Source of the DNA: Apostichopus japonicus
Lineage: Eukaryota; Echinodermata; Holothuroidea; Aspidochirotida; Stichopodidae
NCBI RefSeq assembly: GCF_037975245.1
Contig: NC_092566.1
Coordinates: 930,001-994,000 of the forward strand
Length of the DNA stretch: 64,000 bases
Direction: 5' to 3'
Shown: piece after piece, positions 47,194-60,494 of the stretch
How positions within the stretch are numbered: the first letter of the stretch is position 1
Layout: each line of letters begins with the position of its first letter
Made by a program: the position numbers and the translations under genes
Notes under the pieces: generated by a model
The model's input: the letters and a program-made list of their open reading frames with translations, nothing else
What the model was told of the DNA's origin: nothing
Databases searched by the model: none

Positions 47194-49859
47194 ATCATGG
47201 CACTGTTTTACATAATTTCTATTTTGGTTGTGGCTGTTCTTGCAATCCTGTACCAAGTGGAATTGAATTATGACCCATTGCTTGCCTCTGCTTCCGTCAC
47301 GCTCATGAGGAACAGGGAAGATTCGTTCAAGTATGCCACAAATATACCACAGTATGAAAAGGTAAACTACTGTACAGTAGCAGAGACAAACACAATTATG
47401 TTGAGACATTGCAGTAGTACAGATAGTCTGTACAATTTTGTCCAATTAAGAAAAAAAAAGAGTAAAATAATTTGTCTCACTAATAGTGTTTACATTATTA
47501 AAACATCAGAGGTAAACAAATGAGACCTCTTTGATAAAGCTAATTCTTGATTGCCTTCAAGTCTGTATGAGAAGGGGGAAAAGTCAAAATATCAAAGATT
47601 ATTTATTGTGTTTATCAGGTAATAGATGATATCATATTTCCCCATGACAAGGGATTGTATCCTACATCTCTTTTAATATTGCTTATAAAGGCTAGTTGGA
47701 TTTTCTGCATATTTGTAAATTTATTTCACTCTGACCAAACTATGAAATATTCACCAATAATTGAACTCCTATCAATCCAAAGTGCTAAGAGATCTCAGTG
47801 GTTGTAATGAAATAGGCACTCAAGATTAGAGGGTTATTATTATGGTTAATCCAATATGCATCTTTTTTGTGCCTCACAACATAAATGTATTTATAAGGTT
47901 TGCGTGCTAACATTTTGCCAGCTTATATTATTCCTGGTACAACTAAGGGAACATATGGGAGAAAGGTTTGGGAATAGGTTTGCGTGCTATCAAACATTAT
48001 GCCAACTTATATCAATCCTGGTACAACTAAGGGAACATATGGGAGAGAGATTTGGGAATAGACAGGTAACATTAATCTGCAAGTAGGATTATAAATGTAT
48101 AATACTTGAAAACAAGTTGTTAACATTTTTCGTTTTGATCATCTATCCTAATTCTCTTCCTTTTGTACTTTTGTATTGTTTCAGTGGACCTTGATGATAT
48201 CAGCAGCAGAGGAAGTAAACAAATCTCGTTTATCGATGGGAAAGACTTTTAATCTTTATTCTGATATTCCGCTCATTGGGAGGCAGGTGATCCCTACAAA
48301 GGTTGTTGTGTACAAACCGTATCATAGATTAGACCTTCAGACACATGCAAAATTTCTCGAGATGAGGATATCTATGAATTTCACCGACAAACTAAGGGAT
48401 GACTTTCCATTCACCAAATTAGATTGCTCAATACACTCCAAGAGAAGAAGTCTATTATACTATGTGAGTATCAATCATAAAGACAAGGGATAAGATTAGA
48501 TCAGATTGGATTATCTGAAACTAGAATAGATTGTGGGGATTAGATTAGATTGCCAAATAAAAGCAGTTTACATACTTGTGAACAGTTGCATCAGAGATTA
48601 GATAGGAGTAAAGCATTTCTTTAATCCATTGATCAAGTTGACAGCGGAGGATAAATGCTACATGACTCCTCTCCCATAATCCTACATTTTCCCTCACTGG
48701 TCCAATCACAGGTATTTAGATGAAGATTATGGTACCATGGTGCACTCGCTTCACAGTGCACCTACCATCACCAGCAGTGGATAGTTTTAGGGTGCAGGGT
48801 TCCACTCCGGCCATGGTTTCACTCCCACCATGGTTTCGCTCTGGCCATAGTTTCACTCCCAGCACAGGTCCACTCCGGCCATGGTTTCACTCCCACTACA
48901 TTTACAGTATTTAGAGGAGGATCAAGATTGTATCGTCCATTCCCATTGTCATTCAGTTCTTTTCACGATTGCAGTCTTACTCCTATCATGTTTCTACCTA
49001 AAAGTGGTGTCTTAAAAAAAAAAAAATTCTTGTTGATCCAGTAAATCCAGTAAAAGTTGCAGTACATTCTCATATTTTCTGTGTGGGTTCTGTTTGGGAT
49101 AGTACACACTCCATCATGTTGTGCCATGTCCAAATAATATTAAATTCTTAAATTTACCTTAAATACTTTACTTACATATTACTTCTCTTACTAAATTTTC
49201 ATATTATTTTCTCCGCAAGTTTAAAAGTTGTTGCATGTGAATTTGCAAGTATTTGTTAACCGCATATTTGTTGAAAACCGCATGCAAATGTGACTTGATT
49301 GAGCCGATCTCAGTTTTTAATCATGTGGCCTTATGAGGATTCACAGATTTAGTTTTAGGCAGTAGAAACAAACAGAGCATTTCACAGCAGTTTATCTCTA
49401 TTGTTTAATATTGTATCAACTGAAATTTAGAATTTTTTTTCGTATCCAGTAAAACTTGTCAGTACCAGCAAAGATAACTGATAGTTATTACTAATATTAT
49501 TTAATGCATATATTGTTCGATCAAATATGCCTTTGCTTCACCATAACCATGAAAAATTTGACCCCTCCAGGCTTCAATTATAAGGTTTGCTTCTGTCTTT
49601 TGAAACTTTCAGTGCTTATGAACTTACAAAATAGTATCAGAGCAGAGTATTAAAGGAGTTGTTTCTGTATATCAAATACTTCTTATTTACTTATTATATC
49701 TTCAAAATTAATTTTGAACAATGTTATGTCATGTTAGTTTTCTAATAATTATCTGCGTGTTGTTTTTCACAGAGTACAGTTGTCCAAGGCCTTAGGTTTG
49801 TTCTCAGGCAACAGCTGAGGGGATCGTTACTTAACATGAAGTTATTCCTACAGACATGA
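47194..49859 (+). CDS. Unrecognised 176-aa single-pass membrane protein
   Basis: Three coding exons: 47194-47361 (ATG at 47197, three bases after the acceptor, so at least one 5' UTR exon lies upstream), 48185-48463 and 49773-49859 (TGA). Residues 2-20 (ALFYIISILVVAVLAILYQ) form an uncleaved signal anchor or transmembrane helix. The rest is soluble and probably beta-rich: LNYDPLLASASVTLMRNRED, IPLIGRQVIPTKVVVYKPYH, FLEMRISMNFTDKL and a hydrophilic C-terminus ending GLRFVLRQQLRGSLLNMKL. I do not recognise the family; resemblance to seipin or ciliary TMEM proteins was considered and is too weak. The consistent phases and consensus splice sites make it a real gene. The 3' UTR may run to AATAAA at 51962. 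Confidence 0.75.
47897..48065 (+). repeat. ~86-bp tandem duplication
   Basis: Two copies of AGGTTTGCGTGCTA...GGTACAACTAAGGGAACATATGGGAGA lie in intron 1 of the 176-aa membrane-protein gene, 120 bp before its second exon. Confidence 0.92.
48780..48905 (+). repeat. Short minisatellite (GGTTTCACTCCC type)
   Basis: About seven degenerate copies of an 18-bp unit (CCATGGTTTCACTCCCAC / CCATAGTTTCACTCCCAG) in intron 2 of the 176-aa membrane-protein gene. Confidence 0.85.
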
Positions 49860-52800
49860 GATGTCCAGCAAACTGAATCGATTCTGTCAGTTAGCTTTGA
49901 GGGAGTTTCAAATGGTGGAAAGAGGGTGAAAAATCAACAGAAAGCAATATTTTAAACGAGTACTAAAACTAAACTTTGCATCGAAGATCAGTTGAAATCC
50001 TCACTTCCATCATTATGTTTATGTCTTCTTAATTTTCAAAATCTGTCAATTTTTTTTTGCCTCTTTGGAGTTCTCTTTCTGTGATGGAAGTTTCTGCTTT
50101 GGTTGAGATAAAAATAGTTTGCTGTTAAGTAGAAGAGAAAACTTTTGTGTAAATTATCCCATAATGCAATATTCTTTCAAAAACCCAAAATCTATACTGG
50201 GCAAAGTGACTTCTATTATTGTGATAAAACATAGATACACATAACATATTTGTTTGCCTTGTTGCTTGCTACCGGGAGAGGGTGACAACCTGCAACTTAA
50301 AATGTATCAAACAATTGAATATCTAGGTAAAGTTGCATTGAGATTTCTAATTTCATGAGGACTTATGGAGCAAATTTTCTTTGCTCAAGTCAAAATGATT
50401 ACAAATCACCTTGAAACCTCCATTTACAAACAAAGTCCTCATTTGTGTTTTAATTTATGACCAATTTAAGTTTTCAGCTATCATAAGAGGGACAGATATG
50501 AAAACAGCAGCACTAACCAACAGAACTATATCTGCATTTGGGTTTATTTCTCTTTTGATGTATTATATTGTATTCAAACATTTGTGTTCGTCTTCTTATT
50601 GTAACCTTTGGTTTTAAGTTATTTATTTATATATTCAGGGTTATTGTAACTCTAGTTACTTATCTGTACCTTGCCATGGATTAAACAATAGTGTGCTTAG
50701 TGTATTCCTTGTCTGGGTTTTAGTTGTGCAATCACTTTGTTGTTAGTATTTTATCTATTTAGTGTGCAAGAATTCAAGTTGTTTTGAAGATTCCAGTTGT
50801 TCTTTGGAGTGACATAAATGGATCTTCTGGTGTGGTTTCGTATCTGATGTGTTTTTGTGCTTTTCATATTTTGCCACTTTGCCTATGTCATAGTTTTCAT
50901 CATGAAGTCAACCAAAATTTCTGCCCATTTTTGTGACATTCTGTTTTTATTTCTTTGGTTTAAAATGCTGCATGTCTAGTTACTTTGTTGAACAGAGGCT
51001 GAAGTATGGTTTGGTTTGCGTGTGTGTTATTATGGATGGCTTTCCCTGAGTAGTATAGATTAACAAAATTTGATATTATTATTAATTAAGATGAAGCCAG
51101 AGGAGAAATCTTCACTTCAGTCATTCTAAGTGCAAAAAACCCCACAAAAGTGTGTCATGTGACATGTCATGTGATAGTCTTGTCTATGTCGTCTGTGTTT
51201 TGAAATAACCCAGTGTTTCACTTGGCATTTCTATAAACACCTTTTATATTATGCACACAATTTACAAATTCAATACGACATTACCAAATCAATGTTGTGG
51301 ATATGCACTAGTAGGCCAAAGTTGATTTTGTAAGATGATAACAATTTACATAAAAAACAGCATTTGGAAAATGTCAGATTTGTACATGAGGGTTTTTGAA
51401 ATAGAATCTATAATTACACTTGGTTTAACATTCATCATTAAAACATTGTCGGCAATGAGTTTCTTACTTAGATCAGTTGAGATCTGACTTGTCAGTACTA
51501 ATCGTGGGATTTGATAAACTTTTCGGAACAGATATCGAACTCATGTATCTGCTTTTAGACATTAATTGAGTAATCCATTTAAAGATTTACATGCCCTGCT
51601 TTTTTTTTGTTTTTTTTAATTTTGCATGAATAATCATGACATTTGTATAAAGTCTTGTCTGTTATTCCTGTTAAATAAAGCATCTTCTTTTGATAGTTGT
51701 TTATTAAAATCATCAGAGCTGGAAATGAGAACTAACAGATATTTTAATATGTACTTAACAATAGAGAGTATGTGACTTTCTTGAGTTGTATTCATAGCAG
51801 TGTACGTAACGCTCATTGGGTGAAAAATGTTTTGCTGGTAACTTGTTGTGTTTTCCTATTTTCCTACTGCCTTATAAGTGAATTATGCTTAAAGCAGCTT
51901 TCGTAGGTTAATTTTTTCGTGAACCATCAGATTGTTTGCCTTACTATGACTATGTTCATTGAATAAATTTTGTGATATAATCAAGCCTGTTTTGGATACT
52001 TTTTATTTGAATTTTTTTTATATCTGATAATGATGAGGAATGGGGTGGACATCAAAGAGTCGAAATTTTTAAACTCCTACCTCAGCCACCATAGCATGCA
52101 CAAAACTAAAATTCTTCAGGTGAAAACCCCCAGGCCTCAACGGTTTTCTGCCCCTCACTTTCTGATAGCTTCCTACACCTCTGGTGTAGATGGAAACTCA
52201 TGAAAAAATACACAGGAGTATAAGCAGTGGCGTAGGAAGGTACTTTTGAGTGGGGGGGCTGAAGACCGATGGCCGGCCTGGGGGAGGGGTCTAAGGGGAG
52301 GGGGCCCCCTCCCCTTTGGAAATTTTTGCATTTCCAGGTAGCCTCAGATGCAATTTGGTGCAATATAGCATACTTCAACACCGAATCCATTTTGTAAACT
52401 TAATTTTGTATTTTCACCGGGCCTTAGATGCAATTTGGTGCTCCAAATGAGATTTTTTTTTCTCATTTGAAAATGAAAAAGGGGTTTTCTGACTTGTGAA
52501 GCGGGGGGGCGGAATGATACTTCCGCCCCTCCACATTTTTCACTGGGGGGGCTGGCGCCCCCCAGTTCCTACGCCCTTGAGTATAAGTGAACAAGGAATG
52601 AATCATTACTACACATATAACTCATTGTGAAAGGCTCAATATGAATGAACTTTTGGAGGTAGGTGGTGACCAAGGTTATACCATACCCGTAGGTTTATTA
52701 CTGACTCTAACTCAACTTGCATCGACAGTATAACACAAGGCTTCTCTCGATTCTATGTATAAAGAAAGCTAAAATTGGACTTTGGTACACGCACAGATGA

Positions 52801-53643
52801 ACTAAAAGAGAGGCTGTTTTGCTAAGTTTACTGTTTTATTAAGTTTCATGATGTAGGGTGTTCAGCGTCAAATTTCTTGCTGTTTGTTGCCTGTGTAAAT
52901 AGTTTTGCTCGTTCCCGACCCCCCCCCCCCCCAAAGAGGAAAGATGTTCAATATAGTACTTTGTTAAAGAGCGCCACTCGCTCGTACACTTGAGTTACAA
53001 ATAAGATCGCGAGATAACATTCAGTATTAAATTTATAATATGTCTCGTAAACATTTTCTTTACAGAAAGTATATTGAAAAGAGCCAATACTCGCCCGCTA
53101 GATTTAAGTAAGTTATATTTCGTTGTATACACAAGTAGGATAAAAAATCCTTTGAAAGGAGTGAAAATGTACACGACGGTAAAAGAGATTCTACATAAAA
53201 TACTTATAAAGTACGAAGACTTCGCATCTCGTCGTAATTTTATTCAAAATTTTCTTGGAGAAGTCGGAATTGCTCAAATGTATCGTCCTTTGAAATGTGT
53301 GACTATGTACAAGCAATCTCGAAGTTGAGAGTTACACCTAACTTCTGTTCTACTGGCACTAGAAGGTCCGAAGTCGAATATAGAGTTATGTACTACCACT
53401 GGTTCCTATAGAAACACATGTAATCAATGTCAGCTGTTGACGAACGTGTCAATGTAATTGTATCCTAGTTTAGTAAGTATTAGTAGTTAGACACACAATA
53501 GTTCCTTATCCTAGTGGCCTAGCTAGTAACGGGCCGACGTAGACTAATTAGGTTACTAGATTTTGATTATAGCAACTTGTATGTTTAGTAAATATACCCA
53601 AAGATTCCAAACTGACATAGGACAAACTTCATAATCCCGGTAA
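49860..53643. other. 3' UTR and intergenic region
   Basis: About 3.8 kb without a further gene. The first 2.1 kb is probably the 3' UTR of the 176-aa membrane-protein gene, with AATAAA at 51962-51967. A MITE lies at 52227-52577 and a poly-C run at about 52918-52932. An 84-codon Lys-rich frame at 53074-53328 shows no recognisable domain. Confidence 0.5.
52227..52577 (+). mobile_element. MITE family B copy 2 (GGCGTAGGAA ends)
   Basis: A 351-bp element runs from GTGGCGTAGGAAGGTAC to GTTCCTACGCCC, so its termini are inverted GGCGTAGGAA. It is rich in G/C tracts (GGGGGAGGGGTCTAAGG, CTGGCGCCCCCC) and matches 54735-55049 along its length in the opposite orientation. Confidence 0.88.
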
Positions 53644-56600
53644 ATGGCTGGAGATACACTAGGTTTGAGTCGAAGTTCCGACTCCCTGAACAACCGCGGT
53701 CAGGTTCGATCATCACGGAGCATAGACCAGCTCTCTGATGCAACATGGATGACAGCAGGTGGACAACATTCAATGGGGAAGGGACAACGCTTATTTACCG
53801 GTAACGCGACTGTTTAATTGTAATTTAGTATGTTTATTAAATATACTTTGATTAAATAATAGTAATTTGATAAAGCCTAGGACTCGTTGCTACAGTATGC
53901 TATGCAAAATGGGCAAATTGCTATACAAGTGTATAGGTCCTAGCCGTTTTTATACACATGAACCTTAGTATTTCGTAAGGGAATGTTCAGAGCTTTCAAA
54001 ACTGCAACACATAATTTGAATACTAAATATTTCCCTTCATATGTGTGACTATGAGGTGGGCCAAGATGAAATTTAGAAAGAACATAGGGCTAGCTTTGGT
54101 TCCTGAGTCCTAGCCTAATGTTTGACCGATATGTTGCTTGACTTTGAACAAGTGTATCATCTCAGCCAATGTTAATTTAGTGGTGAATTTGTTGGGTTTC
54201 TACTTTACTGTATTCCTTTAGACCTGAACTAATACTTAACCTGTTATATATGCCAAACTGCTAGTTCCCATACGTCCCCTGTTCAGTATGTGCTTTGATA
54301 AATTGTTTTATATCTCAAACTAAGCTTATGGTATACATTCATTTATTCTCAATGTTCTCTCTTTTTGGTTGATTGTTATGCATATGACACAATTTAAACA
54401 TTTTCTTGGCAATTACTTCAAATTAGAAGATAATTTCCCCTTTAGACCTTTCAATTAGTGAATTTTCCCTCTATATTACAGGACCTGGTGGAGTTCGAGA
54501 TTACCGTGCACATGTAGTGACAGATGACAGGATGGTTGGTATAGGAACAATGTCACCGGAAGGTACAAGTGAACTAAGATACATATGGAGAGGAGCCACT
54601 GGTACACCGCCTCCAAAACCAAGGTCTAAGTGGGTCGGTGAAATTGGTTGGTTTATGCCATTTACAGATATTCAGAATATGAGAACTGGACACCAAATCA
54701 ATGTAAGAACAGAATCTTTCTGTGTTGTTTACAAGGGCGTAGGAACAGGTGGGGCGGAAGTATCATTCTGCCCCCCGCTTCGCAAGTCAGAAAACCCCTT
54801 TTTCATTTCCAAATGAGAAAAAAAGTCTCATTTGGAGCACCAAATTGCATCTAAGGCCAGGTGAAAATGCAAAATTATTTACAAAATGGAGTGGGTGTTG
54901 AAGTGTGCTATATTCCACCAAATTGCATCTGAGGCCACTTGGAAATGCAAAAATTTCCAAAGGGGGAGGGGGACACCCCCTTAGACCCCTCCCCCAGACT
55001 GGCCATCAGTCTTCAGCCCCCCCACTCAAAGGTACCTTCCTACGCCACTGGTTGTTTTACTTTCTCTATTATGCTCATTGCTGTGTACTAGAAACAGTGT
55101 TTTATGTTTGTGATTTCAATTTTCTATTTTTCTTTTTTTCATATCTCAACAAATTAATCTCTGACACTGAGATTGATGATGGCCAGTGTACATTTAATTA
55201 ATTTTAACTCGTAAAACACTATATTGATGGATTCATCATTAGTTACCATCCACAGTCACGAGACATGAAGCATTGATGCATAGTATCCTTTGTGAACAAT
55301 TTCACATTTAACTCTTCTCATCATTCCACTTGCAAAGCAACCATATTAAAAACATAAATAATTCATTATTAATTAACAGTTTATGCTCTGTTTCTTTTAG
55401 CTGGCAACTTTTAGACATGCACAGGAGGACAAGTACACTCACCGATTTCAGGAGCCATGGTATGAAACCGATTCTAGTTTTTCCTTTATTTCAAAGTATA
55501 GAAAATTAAAGGGTATTTTTTTGGACCATGATAGTAGTTAATGTTATTGGGCAAAGAATCTGTTGATTTCTTAGCAATGTAATAATAGCCCAGCATGCAC
55601 AAGGAACAAAGAAAGCAAAAGAAAAATCTGTTATTTTCTGGTTTTAGTGAGAAAGATCAATGAAACCTAACTTTGACCAGGAAAATTATAACTCTACAAC
55701 AATTTCTTTCAGATAGTTTTCAGAGAATTAACATCTGTCACACTCTTTTTCTTCTAGGTACCCTTCACCAAACCATCCAAACTACAGCAAAGGTTTCCCA
55801 TTCACCAAAGGACGACCCACATCTACTGTCTTCCAGAACTCATCGCAACCAAATTATGCACAATCTAAACATGTACAGCGCCCTCATACTGTGGCTAGTT
55901 TCCACTCTACTGATGGAGGAAGGGTTACCCCAAATGCTAACAACAGTGCGCAGACTATTGCTAGTTACCATAGTGACCATACTGGCTCTTCTCAATCCTT
56001 GTATAGACCAGCCTCAGGCAGCCACGTGTCTGCCGTAAGTGTACACTCTGGTGACTACAGTTACTTTAAGCCTCCTAGTCACCATAGCAACAGTGCTCCA
56101 AACAGTCGACCGGTAAGTGGGGGCTTACGGAAAACCAGTACTCCACATAGCATTACAGAACATCCACCAAGTGTACATCTAAGCAATACTTCTCAATTGG
56201 ACGCGTTAGGGCAGCGCCCTCTATCTGGTAGTAGTTCTAAATCAGTTCCCTCTAGTATCTCTCATTCCAGTTATAATGGTAGAAGTGGTTATAATTCACC
56301 GATGAGTATCAAGTCATCACATTCCAGGCAGAGTTTCAACTCCAGAAGTCATGGTGGAAGTCGGTTAAGTTCTGGTCGTTCTTCGGTGTCAAGACGTGGC
56401 ATAGTGCCTGCAGCTACTAGTATATACAGGTAAGCTTATGTACAGGATATGTAACAGGATATTATGTTATCTGGAAACAGATCTTGGGCCAAATTTTGTT
56501 TCCTGTAAAATATATTGCTGTAAATTTTCTTCACATGTAGATGAAAACTTCAGTAAATTCTGAGGGCATTCATTCTATGTTTTAGCAAAGTAATGAGCGT

Positions 56601-57558
56601 TTATATTTTGGTGAATTTTTATGAAATTATCTGGTAATTTGAGGTTTCCAGTTATGGTGGGATCCAAAATAAAACAGTTGCGTGTACTTACAATGTAACG
56701 CTTCTCTCATCTTGAACTCAATTGAGTACAGGCTGTGGAATTGATTTGAATAAAACTTTTGATGCCCCTGGATACATAAATGTTGTTAATTTGTAGGTCT
56801 TAATCTAGACAAGTAAACTTAAATTTAGTAATAAAATAAACGTGAAAATGTTTGGAACATTTTACAATTTATTTTATATGTCATTAATAGCGTAATGGAT
56901 AAAAAATATTAGGTGACATGATTTTATCAATTACCATCTTACTTTGAGAATTGATTGAAATCTGTTGACCAAACACATATGAAGCCATGTAAACCCAAAA
57001 TTGTTACGATGTTTACATTAATGTCATACATATCGTTAGAATATTGGCAAATGTCAAACAAATACTAATATCTAGTGGAAAACGTACCATACAATCCTGG
57101 CAAATGTACTTACAGCCTATCCTACTTTGAATATAAGAATTGAGGCTGAACTTTTGACTTTGTTTCTATGGGCAAGAATAAACACTTCATATAGTGTAAG
57201 AATGTTTAAAAATTGAGTAAACCTGCAGAAAAATGGACTATTGGTTATGAAACGTGAACAGCTTCTCCTAGGGATTTTATTTACAAAGCCAGTCACAGTA
57301 ACAGAATGACTAGAATACCGAGTCTGTTATACAGCAAATTTTTTAGTATAAATACAATTTATTTTGCCCTATAGAGTCCTAACAAACTTTGATGAACTAT
57401 TCAGAATTCACAAAAGTTAGAGAACATATTTTGCACAGAAATATGAATGTGATCATTGATAAACTATTTTTCAGTAGATAGTTTAAGTAAAGTGTGAAAA
57501 TTAATGGATAAACCTTCCTCTTTTTCTCAACAGGCCTCCACCAAAACCAGAATATTAG
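53644..57558 (+). CDS. SPMIP2: Sperm microtubule inner protein 2 homologue (377 aa)
   Basis: Five exons: 53644-53800, 54482-54702, 55401-55459, 55758-56429 and 57534-57558 (TAG). All phases agree. The conserved core, residues about 45-155, has RLFTGPGGVRDY, ELRYIWRGA, KWVGEIGWFMPF and a following (D)KYTHRFQEPWYPSPNHP segment. It parallels vertebrate C4orf45/SPMIP2 (LFTGP..., DLRYLWRPA, VSEIGW, THRYQNPWQP). SPMIP2 is a luminal protein of sperm axonemal doublet microtubules, so this product probably acts in the flagellum or cilium. Beyond the core is a tail of about 220 residues, rich in Ser, His and Asn and with low complexity, much longer than in mammals, ending RPPPKPEY, which echoes an internal TPPPKPRSK. 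The start is supported by Kozak-like TAAATGG; an unseen 5' exon is possible. Confidence 0.8.
54735..55049 (-). mobile_element. MITE family B copy 3
   Basis: A 315-bp element in intron 2 of the SPMIP2-like gene, only 32 bp after the donor of exon 2. It starts GGGCGTAGGAACAGG and ends CCTTCCTACGCCAC, and is inverted relative to 52227-52577. Two open frames that run from exon 2 into it are spurious. Confidence 0.9.
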
Positions 57559-57872
57559 TCTGAGCTTTCCTCAAATCTTGGATACAACTTTGTTCACAAT
57601 AACATTCCTAAGTTAAATTTGATAACTTTGTTAATACTTGGAGGTGACAGTCCTGTGAGTAAATTGATTCTAAAAACATGTGACCACAGAAAACAGAATT
57701 AATTTGTAGCGTAATTTTGTTGTGCCTCTTCGCTGTTTTCATTTTCTCCCTTTCCAAGGAATTTGTCAAGAAATATTTTAGTATATTTCCTTTGCAATCT
57801 CTAGGCTAGTAATGTAGGACAGCCTTACTGTGTATTTATTTTGTAAAGGATGTATGTGTAAATCCATGGGTC

Positions 57873-57878
57873 AATAAA
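57873..57878 (+). terminator. Poly(A) signal of the SPMIP2-like gene
   Basis: AATAAA, 315 bp after the stop codon, followed by GTGTGTAGAATGTTGATGG (GT-rich). Confidence 0.65.
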
Positions 57879-58433
57879 GCCTAGTGTGTAGAATGTTGAT
57901 GGTCTTAAGACTTTTAGAAGCATTTATCAACTAGAGGATGCTTAGCTTTTTGAAACCTGAAAAGTTTCCTGCTCAACATTTCCATCATTTTAATGAGCCC
58001 AGTAACTATGCAAGTAATAATAATAATAATGCCGTTTATTAGACAAACTGCATCATAATTTATAAACTGAGTTTTTTAACTTTTGTAATGTTTAAGTACA
58101 GCAATCCTACAGCAATAGGGATATTTTACAAATATTTTTTAATATTTCTTAACGCTTGCAATAACTATTTCAAACAATTGATTAAGCATATTAATTAATG
58201 TACTTTCTGTATGAAGTTGGTCAGCATATTTTCTTAGCACTAGTCCTACACATTACAGTAGCATGCACTACTGAATTTCATCATATGTCTGTAGCATTTA
58301 CCTGGGATGTTGTGATCCTGGGGTTATCATGGGTCTTGGTGTGTCTTGAGAGGTTAGGCTGGACAGAAAAAATGCTGAGTTAATAAAACCTGCGCCACAC
58401 TGCCCCTATGATCAAAACCCAACTCAACTTGAC

Positions 58434-58575
58434 TGTCGTGACCCAGTATTCAATTGTCATGACCCAGTATTCGATTGTTGTGGCCCAGTATTCAATTGTT
58501 GTGACCCAGTATTCGATTGTCGTGGCCCAATGTTCGATTCTCGTTGGCTAGGTAGTCGATTGTGGTGATCTTACA
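58434..58575 (+). repeat. 21-bp minisatellite
   Basis: About six copies of GTCGTGACCCAGTATTCGATT with C/T changes. The flanks (CTGCCCCTATGATCAAAACC on the left; GTTGGGTCAAGATCGGTTGG then GCAG on the right, to about 58848) are loosely inverted, so the array may lie inside a further inverted-repeat element. Confidence 0.8.
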
Positions 58576-59737
58576 ACTGATCCTGTACACTGAACGACTG
58601 ATGAGCATACACGATAACACTTCTCTGTTACAACCGGTAATCGTTGAGGTCACATGCAAAATTACATTCCCATGATTGGCTTTATTTGTTAAGACTGGGC
58701 AGTTTTAGTCATGAACTTAACGGGACAGGACCCAAAACTGGCAAAATGGTGATCATGTGGTCTTAAGCACAGGCACACTGCCTGACTATCCACAATGTTC
58801 CACATAATGATGGTCAAGTAGTTGGGTCAAGATCGGTTGGGCAGACTTACACTTTATATTCAAATTTATGCCTATATTCACCCGTGTCTCCCAACTATTT
58901 TCTATTAATTTGTATTTAATAAGCTGTAAGCAATAGAGACAGAACACACTTGAGTTTCATTTCACTAATATTTTCAATCGTGCAATTGATTTTAAAAAAA
59001 GAGACAAAAGGGAATAATGTCAGACATAGTTCAGATATTTGTGTATTGATAAAGAAGGCTTAATTAGTTACAGACAAAACGAGAGATGTTTCATTCAAAA
59101 GCCTTCATTACTGATTCTGATGTAAATCAATAGATTGTTTAAGAATAGATAAGCACACAACAAGACATTGTACTAGAAACCAAAGACAGGTTAATGATAT
59201 GAAAATTCTTTTAAATGTTTTCCAGTCAAATTTGTGATGTACAATAAATGAGAAAATAATAAGAAAGTCAAACCAATTTGACTGCCAAGGCAGATAGATG
59301 GTAGGCAAGTTTCTTGCTAACCTCAAAATGTATTAAAATTAAGTTTGTGTAGACTAGTTTACATGCTGACTTCCTCAGATAAAAAAGGATTAATTCAACC
59401 TTCAGACAAGTTAGATCATGGAGGTAAAAACCTCCATGGTTAGATCAAGTCCTGAAAACAAATGACACCACACCACTTTATAATAATAGTAACTGTATCC
59501 ATTTAACAAGGGCATGCTGGTCAAAGGAACGGATTAACAGTTCTACAAGACAATGAAGAATTCTATGAAAATTTTAGGTAGCATTGCAATCATTTACTGT
59601 TTGATGGTTGGGAACACCGACTTTAATAAACACAAGATAAAGTTGGGAATTTCAATGTTTTGGTCTGTCACAAAGCATGTTTTCTTCATTAACTGACTAA
59701 TTAGAAATACAAAATAAAATAATACTCTGTTAGCAAA

Positions 59738-59830
59738 CTGCTTATCCACTAGAGAGCCTGTGTAAGAGAATGTGTAAAAGTAAGTTGGCCTGACGTTTCG
59801 ATCCTAACAGGATCTTCTTCAAAGGCTAAT
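59738..59830 (+). repeat. Dispersed retroelement-like fragment, copy 2
   Basis: GCAAACTGCTTATCC through GTAAAAGTAAGTTGGCC matches 11839-11898 in inverse orientation. It continues into CTGACGTTTCGATCC and AGGATCTTCTTCAAAGGC, a motif common at the ends of Penelope-like or similar retroelements. No coding part was found. Confidence 0.6.
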
Positions 59831-60494
59831 TAGAAATACATCTGTTCATCAAGCATCAATTATAAATAAATAACATTTTTGTTTTTGTATCAAACCTGCT
59901 CTCCAGTATTAATGACTTTGTAGTTGTTATTAATCCACATCGACCTGCAAAGTTTATTGGCACCAAAAGTATGAGATATAATTATTTTTTGTTATCTTTA
60001 TGGTCTTCCTTTTCCTCTCACTTAGGAAATTAAATAATAAGACAAAGATGTCAGGTATCTTAAAGATCCATGAAGATGTGTTTACTTTAGTTGCTATACT
60101 ATTGCCTCAGTATCAAATGATTCATTCATCAAACTGTAAATGATTAATGATGTTACAATGATGTCACATTCCTGTATAAATTTAACCATTTTCACAAACA
60201 AGAGTACCAAATAAGCTATGTTTTATTTCTACCTTTGCACATATCTATACACCTCTTCCATTTCAAACATCTGTGAAATCATGTTTTCTATTTTGTTATG
60301 CAATATTAATTTTATACAATATTTCTACATTCTATAAATAAAAGGGTTAATTAAAACTACCGATTGGAAAATATGAGTATTGATTAGTTCTTTTTGAGTT
60401 GCTTTTTATAATATTTAACTATTTTGTCCATTAACTGATATTTAATGGCTGTCTTTGTGAGACTACTGACATTGTTGTGGGACTTCTCAGATAT

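Noticed and set aside
53074-53328. 84-codon Lys-rich plus-strand frame
   Set aside because: No domain, no clear splice partners and no start context that distinguishes it; it could be a small gene but I cannot support it.
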